Assembly: GCA_027051315.1 (NCBI GenBank)
Contig: JALTZE010000340.1
Location: 1-7,823, forward strand
Reading direction: 5' to 3'
Length of the DNA: 7,823 bases
DNA from: Micavibrio sp.
GTDB taxonomy: Bacteria; Pseudomonadota; Alphaproteobacteria; Micavibrionales; Micavibrionaceae
Both the position numbers and the translations under genes were made by a program. The notes under the pieces were generated by a model that searched no databases, was not told the origin of the DNA, and saw only the letters and a program-made list of their open reading frames with translations. Position 1 is the first letter of the stretch, and each line of letters opens with the position of its first letter. This document shows, one piece after another, positions 1 to 7,197 of this stretch.

Positions 1-1
1 T

Positions 2-751
2 ATACACAATAATGGTATATTATATCACCATCTTTGCCGTTATTACGGCTACGATAATGTAATATTCATAGATGCTGATGATATAATAAATGATATTTTA
101 GAAAACACCCCCAAAATATTATTCATGCCAGGCGGAGCAGACCTTTATAACTGTGAAAAATTAAATGGAATAGCCAATAAAAAAATCAGGAAATATGTAG
201 AAAAAGGCGGTAAATATATAGGAATTTGTGCAGGAGCATATTTTGCATGTTCTTCTTTAAACTGGGCATCAAAATGGGAAAATGAAGATACAATAAAAGG
301 TAAAAGAGAATTATCATTTTATTCTGGACAAGCAATAGGACCAATAGATGAATATTGTGATTTTACAAAATCTTTCCCTGATAGTTATAATTCATCTACA
401 TGTTTAATAGAATATAAATACAATAACAAAATTATAAAGACAAAACTCCACTATATAGGAGGTCCAAAATTCACAGAGCCAGACCCAAAGGATAAAAACA
501 CAAAAATATTAGCCAGATATACAGATATAAAAAATTCACCACCTGCAATAATAAAATGCAATATAAAAAAAGGAACAGCCATATTATGTGGTCCTCATAT
601 AGAAGATAATTCAGAATATCTTAAAAAAGTTGCATATCGTCATAATAATAGCTATAACCACTTCCATAAAATCGCAAAAGAACTTGAAACATATAAGAAA
701 CAGATAGACATAATTTGGAAAACTATCTTGGAAATAAATGTCAATGAGTAA
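2..751 (+). CDS. BPL_N-type class I glutamine amidotransferase-like protein, 5'-truncated by the window edge
   Basis: The frame is open from base 2, so the true start lies left of the window and 249 residues are visible. The first in-frame ATG (125) is internal, because conserved family sequence precedes it. Visible signatures are PGGAD (fragment residues 43-47), the nucleophile elbow GICAGAY with Cys76 (codon at 227), a GGPKF block, and GPHIE with His199 and Glu201. Cys plus His-x-Glu is the triad arrangement of class I glutamine amidotransferases. The PGGAD...CAGAY spacing matches the N-terminal domain of eukaryotic-type biotin-protein ligases (BPL_N). No biotin-ligase catalytic domain follows; the C-terminus is a short, charged, helical-looking tail. 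About 10-20 N-terminal residues are probably missing, judged from the usual distance to PGGAD. The substrate is unknown. The gene overlaps its downstream paralogue by 14 bp, so co-translation is likely. Family assignment is fairly sure; function is not. Confidence 0.8.
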   Translation: MHNNGILYHHLCRYYGYDNVIFIDADDIINDILENTPKILFMPGGADLYNCEKLNGIANKKIRKYVEKGGKYIGICAGAYFACSSLNWASKWENEDTIKGKRELSFYSGQAIGPIDEYCDFTKSFPDSYNSSTCLIEYKYNNKIIKTKLHYIGGPKFTEPDPKDKNTKILARYTDIKNSPPAIIKCNIKKGTAILCGPHIEDNSEYLKKVAYRHNNSYNHFHKIAKELETYKKQIDIIWKTILEINVNE

Positions 752-1571
752 AAAATATATAGCAGTTCTAACAGGACATAAATTAGCACCTACAACATTA
801 ACGAATAAAATACGTGAAATATTTAACGCTATTTCCATTAACGTACTTTTCATAGAAAATAAAGATATAGAAAAAGGAATACTCAACAATAATGCTATAT
901 CATTTGTAATGCCTGCAATAGATGGTGAAAAAAGCACATATCCTGAAATATTAACCGATATTTCAAAAAGTATAATAACAAGATATTGCTTAGAAGGGGG
1001 AGTAATATGGGCTCACTGTGCTGCTCCTTATGAAATTTCGTCATCTTTACAATATACAAAATCCAATGGATATAAAAAAATTCGTACTAATACTATGGGG
1101 CTTCTTCCATATCATAGCTTTGGTCCCATAAGCCCTCCTAAACAAAATCACACCCAAAATCCCAGAGACTTATGCCTTATGCCCGTCAAATACTATGATT
1201 TAAGAGGGATAGCACATGAAACAAAGATTCTTTATGGTTGCGGACCTGCTTTTTCGGGAGCAATAGATAAAAACACAAAAATAATAGCATCTTATAATAC
1301 AGATGAAAATAATTCACCAGCTCTGATATCTCATAAATATGGAAAAGGCATAATAATTTCTTCTGGAATACTCCCGTATATATCAACAGAAGATATATCA
1401 CAAAACTCACATATGGTAGATTTTAAAGGACTAAATATAAGACAACTAAAACAAGATATGCTTCCTTACGAAGAAATGAGAGAAACTATTTTCATTCGTC
1501 AATGTTTTGAAGTAATAAGACATAATATAAACACTGGAAAACTAGCAAGAAAATTACAATTTGCTTTATAG
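738..1571 (+). CDS. Degenerate paralogue of the upstream BPL_N-like amidotransferase
   Basis: This 277-residue protein aligns by eye with the preceding gene along its length. Shared blocks are EGGVIWAHCAAPYE (Cys94, equivalent to the upstream nucleophile), SFGPISPP (127-134), YGCGPAFSG (166-174) and NNSPALISHKYGKG (191-204). Two catalytic signatures are altered. PGGAD is replaced by PAIDG (59-63), and the GPHIE segment is replaced by GILPY (210-214), so the expected His and Glu are gone while Cys94 remains. It may be a pseudoenzyme partner of the upstream protein or have a changed chemistry. The start is uncertain. ATG 738 is the longest choice, but a GGAAA at 730-734 sits 9 nt before ATG 744 and only 3 nt before ATG 738, so 744 (MSKKYIAVLTG) may be the real start. 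Either start overlaps the upstream stop codon, which points to translational coupling. Confidence 0.75.
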   Translation: MSMSKKYIAVLTGHKLAPTTLTNKIREIFNAISINVLFIENKDIEKGILNNNAISFVMPAIDGEKSTYPEILTDISKSIITRYCLEGGVIWAHCAAPYEISSSLQYTKSNGYKKIRTNTMGLLPYHSFGPISPPKQNHTQNPRDLCLMPVKYYDLRGIAHETKILYGCGPAFSGAIDKNTKIIASYNTDENNSPALISHKYGKGIIISSGILPYISTEDISQNSHMVDFKGLNIRQLKQDMLPYEEMRETIFIRQCFEVIRHNINTGKLARKLQFAL

Positions 1572-1580
1572 AATCAGTTA

Positions 1581-1595
1581 CATATATGCTATATA
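1581..1595 (+). promoter_or_regulatory. Candidate extended -10 promoter for trmFO
   Basis: In the 50-bp gap before trmFO the sequence TGCTATATA (1587-1595) fits an extended -10 element (TGn plus TATATA). No good -35 hexamer is seen at 16-18 bp upstream. The 13 bases 1581-1593 recur exactly at 7583-7595, also in a gene-start region. In AT-rich DNA such matches arise easily, so this is a weak call. Confidence 0.35.
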
Positions 1596-1621
1596 AATGC
1601 AAACCATAATAAAGACTAAAA

Positions 1622-3019
1622 ATGACAAATAAGGAAATACATATAATCGGCGGTGGTCTGGCAGGAGCAGAAGCAGCATGGCAAGCCGCCAATATAGGCA
1701 TTCCCGTAATTTTACACGAAATGCGCCCTGTTCGTAAAACCGATGCTCATAAAACAGATAATCTTGCTGAACTTGTTTGTTCAAATTCTTTTCGTTCTGA
1801 TGATTATGAATATAATGCCGTAGGATTAATGCACGAAGAAATGCGCCTTTGTAATTCTTTGATAATGCAAATGGCAGAAAAAGCCAAAGTACCAGCAGGC
1901 GGAGCATTAGCGGTAGATAGAAATATTTTTTCAAAAGAAGTAACAAAAGCCCTTACAGAACATTCCCTTATATCAATACAAAGAGAAGAAATAACCAGCA
2001 TTCCACCATCACAATGGGATAACGTAATTATCGCGACTGGTCCTCTTACCTCCCCTTCCCTTGCCGATGCAATTAAAGAAATAGGAGGAGAAGAACATCT
2101 ATCATTCTACGATGCCATAGCTCCTGTAATATATAAAGACAGCATAAATTTTGATACAGCATGGCTACAATCAAGATATGATAAAGGAGATGGTGCAGAT
2201 TATATAAATTGCCCCATGAATAAGGAACAATATGAAATATTTATTGATGAATTAAAAAACGCAGAATATGGATTATTCAAAGATTGGGAAATGATAAACT
2301 TCCCAGAAGATGATAAAACTTCTTACTTTGATGGCTGTATGCCTATCGAAGTAATGGCAGAAAGAGGAAAAGATACTCTACGCTTTGGTCCTATGAAACC
2401 AGTAGGACTAACAAACCCTAATTCCAAAGAACAGCCATATGCCGTTGTTCAACTCCGCCAAGACAACAAATCAGGTACTCTTTACAACATGGTTGGCTTT
2501 CAAACCAAAATGAAATACGGGGAACAAACCAGAATTTTTAGAACAATACCAGGACTTGAAAAAGCTGAGTTTGCAAGACTTGGTGGCTTACATAAAAATA
2601 CTTTTATTAACTCCCCCAAATTGCTTGATAACAGATTGCGTATGAAAGCAATGCCCAATCTTCGATTTGCAGGACAAATATCAGGCTGCGAAGGATATGT
2701 TGAAAGTGCTGCAATGGGGCTAATATCTGGTATAATGGCCGCCTATGAAAAACTTGGTAAAGAAATTCCCTTACCACCCCCAACCACTGCAATAGGCGCA
2801 ATGATAAACCACATAACAACAGGAGCAGACAGCAAAACATTCCAACCAATGAATATAAATTTTGGGCTTTTTTCCGAATTACCAAAAGAATTAGCAACCG
2901 AAGAATATACAAATAAACATGGAAAAATAAAAAGAAAGAAACTAAAAGGAATGGATAGAAAAAAATCCTACACGTCCAGAGCCATAAAAGATTTTAAACA
3001 ATGGAAAATGAACTTATAA
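1622..3019 (+). CDS. trmFO: Methylenetetrahydrofolate-tRNA-(uracil-5-)-methyltransferase TrmFO
   Basis: A 465-residue FAD protein that, in this family, makes 5-methyluridine at position 54 of the tRNA T-loop. It uses methylenetetrahydrofolate as carbon donor and reduced flavin and NAD(P)H as reductants, and acts in the cytoplasm. The N-terminal dinucleotide-binding motif [10 protein letters not shown] is at residues 10-19, followed by HEMRP (32-36). The two functionally important cysteines known from Bacillus and Thermus TrmFO are present: Cys53 in [11 protein letters not shown] and Cys239 in [15 protein letters not shown]. Family blocks [14 protein letters not shown] (192-205), [19 protein letters not shown] and the late [15 protein letters not shown] segment are intact. 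The C-terminus is rich in Lys/Arg, which fits tRNA contact. Length is normal. The Shine-Dalgarno sequence is weak (AAAGA at 1611-1615). The 3' end overlaps the next gene by 19 bp, suggesting co-transcription with the permease. Confidence 0.96.
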   Translation: MTNKEIHIIGGGLAGAEAAWQAANIGIPVILHEMRPVRKTDAHKTDNLAELVCSNSFRSDDYEYNAVGLMHEEMRLCNSLIMQMAEKAKVPAGGALAVDRNIFSKEVTKALTEHSLISIQREEITSIPPSQWDNVIIATGPLTSPSLADAIKEIGGEEHLSFYDAIAPVIYKDSINFDTAWLQSRYDKGDGADYINCPMNKEQYEIFIDELKNAEYGLFKDWEMINFPEDDKTSYFDGCMPIEVMAERGKDTLRFGPMKPVGLTNPNSKEQPYAVVQLRQDNKSGTLYNMVGFQTKMKYGEQTRIFRTIPGLEKAEFARLGGLHKNTFINSPKLLDNRLRMKAMPNLRFAGQISGCEGYVESAAMGLISGIMAAYEKLGKEIPLPPPTTAIGAMINHITTGADSKTFQPMNINFGLFSELPKELATEEYTNKHGKIKRKKLKGMDRKKSYTSRAIKDFKQWKMNL

Positions 3020-3819
3020 TTCTTACCCTATCGCTAATAGCAGCAGCAACAACAGCAGGTTTCCTTGCTGGACTTTTAGGAATAGGAGGAGGAATAATAC
3101 TTGTACCAGCACTTTATACTATATTTTCTTATCTACAATATCCGCAAGATTATATAATGCATATAGCAATCGCAACAACACTTGCAGCAACGATATTTAC
3201 AACTTTATCATCAGCATATGCTCATTATAAACATAACGCCATCGACTATAAATTTTTCAAGTTATTTGCCCCTGCAATAATAACAGGAGTAATAGTAGGA
3301 ACTCTAATCGCCGATATGGTAACAAGTAATATTTTACTTAGATTTTTTGGCATCATGTTACTTATTCTTGCCTTTTTAATGTTCATTGACCCATCAAAAT
3401 TATCAAATAAGATTAGAAAAACCCCAAAAATAATCCATTTTGTAGTAGGCTCTATCATAGGATGTTGTTCTACTTTAATGGGAATTGGTGGAGCAACTTT
3501 TAATGTTCCCTATATGGTACTAAACAAACTATGTATAAGAAATGCAATAGCAACGGCATCATTATTTTCCCTATGCGTTGCTTTTCCCGCTACCATAGGA
3601 TTTATAATAGCAGGATATGATAAACTAGATGAAATACCATATACAATTGGGTATATAAATTGGCTTTGCTGGCTTTTGATAGTACCAATTACGGTATTTA
3701 TAGCTCCCTTCGGTGCAAAGGCAACCCATATAATAAATGTAAAATTACTTAGAAAAATATTCGCTGTTGTTATGCTGATTATATCAATAAAAATGTTATA
3801 TTCTTCTTTTATAACTTGA
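3001..3819 (+). CDS. TauE/SafE (TSUP) family membrane permease
   Basis: A 272-residue, very hydrophobic inner-membrane protein with about eight membrane segments and the internal duplication typical of TSUP proteins. The first half carries [19 protein letters not shown] (residues 20-38) and the second carries the matching [17 protein letters not shown] (157-173). [11 protein letters not shown] (235-245) is the usual late-family motif. TSUP members move small anions, often sulfite, sulfonates, thiosulfate or related sulfur compounds; the substrate here cannot be read from sequence. The start at 3001 lies inside the last codons of trmFO, the next in-frame Met is deep in the first half, and only a weak A-rich ribosome site precedes it. 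Translation therefore probably depends on coupling to trmFO. The protein ends 53 bp before sodB, with no clear terminator between them. Confidence 0.9.
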   Translation: MENELIILTLSLIAAATTAGFLAGLLGIGGGIILVPALYTIFSYLQYPQDYIMHIAIATTLAATIFTTLSSAYAHYKHNAIDYKFFKLFAPAIITGVIVGTLIADMVTSNILLRFFGIMLLILAFLMFIDPSKLSNKIRKTPKIIHFVVGSIIGCCSTLMGIGGATFNVPYMVLNKLCIRNAIATASLFSLCVAFPATIGFIIAGYDKLDEIPYTIGYINWLCWLLIVPITVFIAPFGAKATHIINVKLLRKIFAVVMLIISIKMLYSSFIT

Positions 3820-3830
3820 ATAGTTTTCTT

Positions 3831-3836
3831 TACAAT
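3831..3836 (+). promoter_or_regulatory. Candidate -10 element of a sodB promoter
   Basis: TACAAT matches five of six bases of the sigma70 -10 consensus. A poor -35 (TTTATA, 3808-3813) lies 17 bp upstream, overlapping the end of the permease gene. If it is used, transcription would start near 3843, exactly where the FNR-type palindrome begins. Assignment is tentative. Confidence 0.35.
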
Positions 3837-3842
3837 ATTAAC

Positions 3843-3856
3843 TTGATTTAAATCAA
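3843..3856 (+). promoter_or_regulatory. FNR/FixK-type binding site in front of sodB
   Basis: TTGATTTAAATCAA is a perfect 14-bp palindrome and matches the full FNR consensus TTGAT-N4-ATCAA recognised by the CRP/FNR superfamily (FNR, ANR, FixK). It lies 16 bp before the sodB start codon, in the 53-bp gap after the permease. Relative to the candidate -10 at 3831-3836 it would cover the transcription start, a position expected to repress rather than activate. The match is direct; regulator identity and direction of control are inferred. Confidence 0.6.
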
Positions 3857-3861
3857 ATTTC

Positions 3862-3866
3862 AGGAG
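3862..3866 (+). promoter_or_regulatory. Strong ribosome binding site of sodB
   Basis: AGGAG lies 6 nt before ATG 3873. It is the clearest Shine-Dalgarno sequence among the + strand genes here and fixes the sodB start. It contrasts with the weak, coupling-dependent starts of trmFO and the permease. Confidence 0.8.
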
Positions 3867-3872
3867 AAAAAA

Positions 3873-4478
3873 ATGACTTTAAAATTGATGGATTTACCTT
3901 TTGCTTATGATGCACTTGCTCCATATATGAGCGCAGAAACATTTGAATATCACCATGATAAACATCATGCTGCCTATGTAACCAATGGCAATAAACTACT
4001 TGAAAATAGCGAATTTGAAGGAAAAACCGCTACAGAAATAATAAAAGCAACTGCAAATGTCCCAGAACAAGCAGGAATATTTAATAATGTAGCACAAGAC
4101 TGGAATCACTCATTTTTCTGGAATTGTCTAAAACCAAATGGTGGTGGCACATCACTTCCCGCTAAACTAGCTAAAAAAATTGATGCAGACCTTGGCGGCT
4201 ACGAAAAATTCAAAACGGATTTTATTAATACATGTGTAACACAATTTGGCTCTGGCTGGGGTTGGTTATGTATAAATAATGACACAGGTAAATTAGAATT
4301 AGTAAAAACATCAAATGCAGGCGTTCCATTTATAAAAAATTACACTCCCATTCTTACATGTGATGTTTGGGAACATGCCTATTACATAGATTATCGCAAT
4401 GCCAGACCTAAATTCGTAGAAAGCTTCGTCGATAATATGATAAATTGGGAATTTGTAGAGGCTCAACTCGATAAATAA
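3873..4478 (+). CDS. sodB: Superoxide dismutase, Fe type
   Basis: A 201-residue enzyme that converts superoxide to oxygen and hydrogen peroxide; no signal peptide, so cytoplasmic. The four metal ligands of the Fe/Mn family are visible: His27 (FEYHHDKHH), His79 (QDWNHSFFW), Asp164 and His168 (DVWEHAYYIDYRNARP). Gln75, four residues before His79, is the active-site glutamine position typical of the iron-specific group (Gln69 of E. coli SodB); Mn enzymes usually have Gly there. This favours iron, though cambialistic use cannot be excluded. Length is normal for the family. The gene has its own leader with an AGGAG ribosome site and an FNR-type palindrome, so it is probably regulated separately from the trmFO-permease pair. 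It converges on secF across the repeat-rich gap 4479-4666. Confidence 0.96.
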   Translation: MTLKLMDLPFAYDALAPYMSAETFEYHHDKHHAAYVTNGNKLLENSEFEGKTATEIIKATANVPEQAGIFNNVAQDWNHSFFWNCLKPNGGGTSLPAKLAKKIDADLGGYEKFKTDFINTCVTQFGSGWGWLCINNDTGKLELVKTSNAGVPFIKNYTPILTCDVWEHAYYIDYRNARPKFVESFVDNMINWEFVEAQLDK

Positions 4479-4504
4479 AATAAAATAAATAAATTACATC
4501 ATGA

Positions 4505-4655
4505 AAAAACATCTCCATTTTATACCAATTGGCATTCATTCATGAATTACAATTGGAAGCTTGCGACCGCAAGTCGTTGCCAATGCAACGAAAGCAACGT
4601 GGCGTTTGAACGTAAATAGCCTATTGAAGGCTATTTAGTATTAGGAGATGTTTTT
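4505..4655. terminator. Probable bidirectional terminator with an oversized loop, between sodB and secF
   Basis: A perfect 12-bp inverted repeat, AAAAACATCTCC (4505-4516) and GGAGATGTTTTT (4644-4655), lies 26 bp after the sodB stop and ends 11 bp before the secF stop. Each strand reads a CATCTCC/GGAGATG stem followed by a T-run, the layout of a bidirectional intrinsic terminator between convergent genes. The loop is 127 nt, far longer than usual, so efficiency as a terminator is uncertain unless the loop folds on itself, which its internal hairpins would allow. Confidence 0.5.
4525..4637. repeat. Multi-hairpin palindromic element inside the sodB-secF terminator loop
   Basis: Consecutive inverted repeats fill this stretch. 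They are CCAATTG 4525-4531 with CAATTGG 4550-4556, CTTGC 4560-4564 with GCAAG 4569-4573, CGTTGC 4575-4580 with GCAACG 4585-4590 (CAAT loop), and TAAATAGCCT 4613-4622 with AGGCTATTTA 4628-4637 (ATTGA loop). GCAACG also occurs twice directly (4585 and 4594). Bases 4555-4612 are about 55% GC (32 of 58), against roughly one third in the surroundings. No open reading frame of note crosses it. It may be a dispersed palindromic repeat or MITE-like element, or a structured RNA. Only one copy is visible, so the repeat status is inferred. Confidence 0.5.
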
Positions 4656-4666
4656 GTGTTTTATAG

Positions 4667-5641
4667 CTAAATACCACTACGCCCATCAGGCTCGGTAATT
4701 TTTCTTTTATTACTTTCTTCATCATCAAAGCTACTCCTTTTTATACCCATATATAAAAGTATAGGAGCAGCAACAAACACAGATGAATAAGTACCAATAA
4801 TTATACCAAATAACAACGCATCGACAAAACCTCTAATAACCTCACCACCAAATAACCATAAAGCAAACAAAGCAAGCAAAGTTGTTAATGACGTCATCAA
4901 AGTACGGGAAAGCATCTCATTAACCGATTTATTAAATAAGTCGACAAGGGGCATCTTCTTATATTTACGAAGATTCTCACGAATTCTATCAAAAACCACA
5001 ACCGTATCATTAATAGAATAACCAGCAATCATCAAAATCGCCGCAAGAGTAGAAAGATTAAATTCCATACCAGTAATTGAAAACAACCCAACCGTAGCAA
5101 TAGCATCATGCGCAAGAGCAATAATAGCAGCCATTCCAAATTGCCATTCAAAACGCAAAGCAATATAAATCAATATCCCGCCTAATGATAATAATACAGC
5201 AAAAAGCCCTGCCTCTTTTAGTTCTTCACCAACCTGCGGACCAACAAATTCAACTCTTCTATACTCAACTTCTTCACCTGCTTGCTCAGCAAAAATATTA
5301 TCAATTGCTTCACGTATTTTTTCAATAGCAGCCTGTTGACTTTCAGAATCTCCTGATTGCTGAGGCAGCCTTATCAATAAATCTCTCGTTGCTCCAAATT
5401 CCTGAATCAAAACAGAACCAAGGTCAAGATTATTAAGCTCTTTTCTCATTTGACCAAGATTAGGTTCAGAAGGAGTTCTAATCTCAATCAAAGTACCACC
5501 TGTAAAATCAATACCGAAATTAAGCCCCTGAGTAGAAAGAGTAACAACAGAACCAATAAGCAAAACAGCAGAAACAAAAAAAGCTATAAATCTTTTGCCT
5601 ATAAAATCAATATTAACATTATCCGGAATCATCTTAAACAT
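4667..5641 (-). CDS. secF: Protein translocase subunit SecF
   Basis: A 324-residue inner-membrane subunit of SecDF-YajC, which uses the proton gradient to assist late steps of Sec-dependent export. Visible features are transmembrane segment 1 (about 17-36), the GIDFTGG motif (43-49), a periplasmic domain ending in VEFVGPQVGEEL (130-141), then five further membrane segments. GYSINDTVVVFDRIREN (207-223) is the conserved segment containing the acidic residue (Asp212) implicated in proton movement. The tail after residue 300 is charged and cytoplasmic. Length is normal. Start choice: GAAGG at 5650-5654 (read on the - strand) lies 8 nt before ATG 5641, which supports the first Met over Met4. The gap to the secD stop is 3 bp and the ribosome site lies inside secD, so translation is coupled. 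Confidence 0.97.
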   Translation of the reverse strand: MFKMIPDNVNIDFIGKRFIAFFVSAVLLIGSVVTLSTQGLNFGIDFTGGTLIEIRTPSEPNLGQMRKELNNLDLGSVLIQEFGATRDLLIRLPQQSGDSESQQAAIEKIREAIDNIFAEQAGEEVEYRRVEFVGPQVGEELKEAGLFAVLLSLGGILIYIALRFEWQFGMAAIIALAHDAIATVGLFSITGMEFNLSTLAAILMIAGYSINDTVVVFDRIRENLRKYKKMPLVDLFNKSVNEMLSRTLMTSLTTLLALFALWLFGGEVIRGFVDALLFGIIIGTYSSVFVAAPILLYMGIKRSSFDDEESNKRKITEPDGRSGI

Positions 5642-5644
5642 ATC

Positions 5645-7183
5645 TTACACCTTCAATTCCGTTGGTTTTGCAGATTTCAACCACATAACAACCATTAATC
5701 TTGTAACCATAATTGCCGAAAAAAACGAAGTAGCTATACCTATCCCCAAAGTAACAGCAAAACCTTTAATAGGCCCAGTCCCAAACGAATATAACAATAA
5801 TGCAGCTATCAAAGTAGTAACATTAGCATCAATAATAGTGGACATTGCCTTACTATATCCAGCATCAACAGCCCCCAAAGGAGACCTCCCTCCTCTTAAC
5901 TCCTCTCTTATTCTTTCAAAAATAAGTACATTCGCATCAACCGCCATACCTATTGTCAATACAATACCAGCAATACCAGGCAAAGTTAGAGTTGCCTGTA
6001 TCCCTGAAAGAAAAGCAAATATAAGACACATATTAATTATCAAAGCCACATTTGCATACATACCAAAACGCCCATATGCAAGAGCCATAAATACCAAAAC
6101 AAAGCCCATACCGACCATACTGGCTATTTTTCCAGCCTCCACCGAATCTGCACCAAGTGAAGGCCCAACGGTTCTTTCTTCCATAGGAGTAAGCTTCGCT
6201 GGAAGAGCACCCGCCCTAAGCAAAAGCGCAAGGTCAGAAGTCTCCTGAGCCGTAAATTTTCCAGATATAATAGCCTGCCCGCCGCATATAGGTTCGTTAA
6301 TTCTAGGCGCGCTAACAACTTCATTATCCAAAACTATGGCAAAAAGCTTACCTGTATGCCTTCTTGTTGTATCACAAAATCTTTTTGCACCAGTTGAATT
6401 AAGCTTAAAAGAAACAACAGGGCTACCCTCTTGAAAACTTGGTCTAGCATCTACCAACATCTCACCTGTAAGAATAGGTCTAGAATTAATAGATATTGAA
6501 CCACCTTCCATCATATTAACTTTTTTTGAAATCGCCGAACGCCCATCAGACACAAGATGAAAAGTAAGCTCTGCCGTTTTTCCTAATAATTCTTTTAATC
6601 GCTGCGGGTCATCAAGACCAGGAACTTGTATCAAAATTCTATCATCACCTTGCCTTTGTATTACTGGTTCTTTAGTTCCTGTTTCATCAACTCTTTTTCT
6701 TATCACCTCAACCGACAGCCCCATAACTTGATCAATTATATTTTCAATACCTTTTTCAGTATAAACAACATCAATTGCTCCATTATCAGTTTCACTGACA
6801 TACAACCCATCTTCCAGAGTTCTAAACTCCTTTTTAATCTTATCAAGATTATCAGCATTTTCAGGAATTATTCTAATACCATTATCAATAATTGAAATCC
6901 TGTTTCTACCTAGTTTCTTTTCCCTTTGTAATCTGGTTGCAGAATCTTTCAAATCATCTATTCTTTTTTTAATATATCCATCTACATCAACCCCCATCAA
7001 AAGATGAACACCACCTTGCAAATCAAGCCCTAAATTAACTGTCTGACTAGGAAACCACGAGGGAAAATCATTAACTATCTTCTCTCTCATACTCTCACTC
7101 ATTAAATTAGGGCTTGCATAAAAAACCCCTAAAAAACAAACAAGTAAAATAGATATTACTTTCCAGCGTTCAATTTGAACCAT
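5645..7183 (-). CDS. secD: Protein translocase subunit SecD
   Basis: A 512-residue inner-membrane partner of SecF. It has an N-terminal membrane segment (about 7-24) and then the periplasmic P1 region opening with LGLDLQGGVHL (51-61). Family block SVEVIRKRVDETGTKEPVIQ is at 157-176 and VPGLDDPQRLKELLGKTAEL at 187-206. Five C-terminal membrane segments follow from about residue 350. GMAVDANVLIFERIREELR (412-430) is the conserved RND-like segment; Asp416 corresponds to the aspartate needed for proton-driven function in E. coli SecD. Length is close to that usual in alphaproteobacteria. The ribosome site AAGGTGAG (7190-7197, - strand) overlaps the yajC stop codon and lies 6 nt before ATG 7183. 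The gene is 12 bp after yajC and 3 bp before secF, in one operon. Confidence 0.97.
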   Translation of the reverse strand: MVQIERWKVISILLVCFLGVFYASPNLMSESMREKIVNDFPSWFPSQTVNLGLDLQGGVHLLMGVDVDGYIKKRIDDLKDSATRLQREKKLGRNRISIIDNGIRIIPENADNLDKIKKEFRTLEDGLYVSETDNGAIDVVYTEKGIENIIDQVMGLSVEVIRKRVDETGTKEPVIQRQGDDRILIQVPGLDDPQRLKELLGKTAELTFHLVSDGRSAISKKVNMMEGGSISINSRPILTGEMLVDARPSFQEGSPVVSFKLNSTGAKRFCDTTRRHTGKLFAIVLDNEVVSAPRINEPICGGQAIISGKFTAQETSDLALLLRAGALPAKLTPMEERTVGPSLGADSVEAGKIASMVGMGFVLVFMALAYGRFGMYANVALIINMCLIFAFLSGIQATLTLPGIAGIVLTIGMAVDANVLIFERIREELRGGRSPLGAVDAGYSKAMSTIIDANVTTLIAALLLYSFGTGPIKGFAVTLGIGIATSFFSAIMVTRLMVVMWLKSAKPTELKV

Positions 7184-7189
7184 AATAGA

Positions 7190-7197
7190 CTCACCTT
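7190..7197 (-). promoter_or_regulatory. secD ribosome binding site overlapping the yajC stop
   Basis: Read on the - strand, TAAGGTGAG contains both the yajC stop codon TAA and the AAGGTGAG ribosome site of secD. This arrangement ties secD initiation to yajC termination and supports ATG 7183 as the secD start. Confidence 0.7.

Noticed and set aside
611..937. A 108-codon - strand open frame across the junction of the two BPL_N-like genes
   Set aside because: Opposite strand of two overlapping genes that share family motifs; no support for a separate gene.
1578..1946. A 122-codon - strand open frame in the 5' part of trmFO
   Set aside because: Antisense to the conserved FAD-binding region; leucine-rich, low-complexity translation with no ribosome site.
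4501..4545. A 14-codon frame beginning ATGAAAAAACATCTCC after sodB
   Set aside because: No ribosome site, and it runs through the inverted repeat; the start is explained by the terminator A-run.
4555..4640. A possible tRNA or tRNA-derived element in the GC-rich hairpin cluster
   Set aside because: No cloverleaf can be drawn: no 7-bp acceptor stem, no proper T-arm with a GTTCRANYC loop and no 5-bp anticodon stem in register.
4505..4655. An insertion sequence or CRISPR-like repeat
   Set aside because: Too short for a transposase, there are no regularly spaced direct repeats, and no clear target-site duplication is visible at the ends of the inverted repeat.
5595..6248. A 217-codon + strand open frame across secF/secD
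   Set aside because: It lies antisense to two well-supported genes, its sequence has no recognisable domain, and its composition mirrors the conserved secD membrane region on the other strand.
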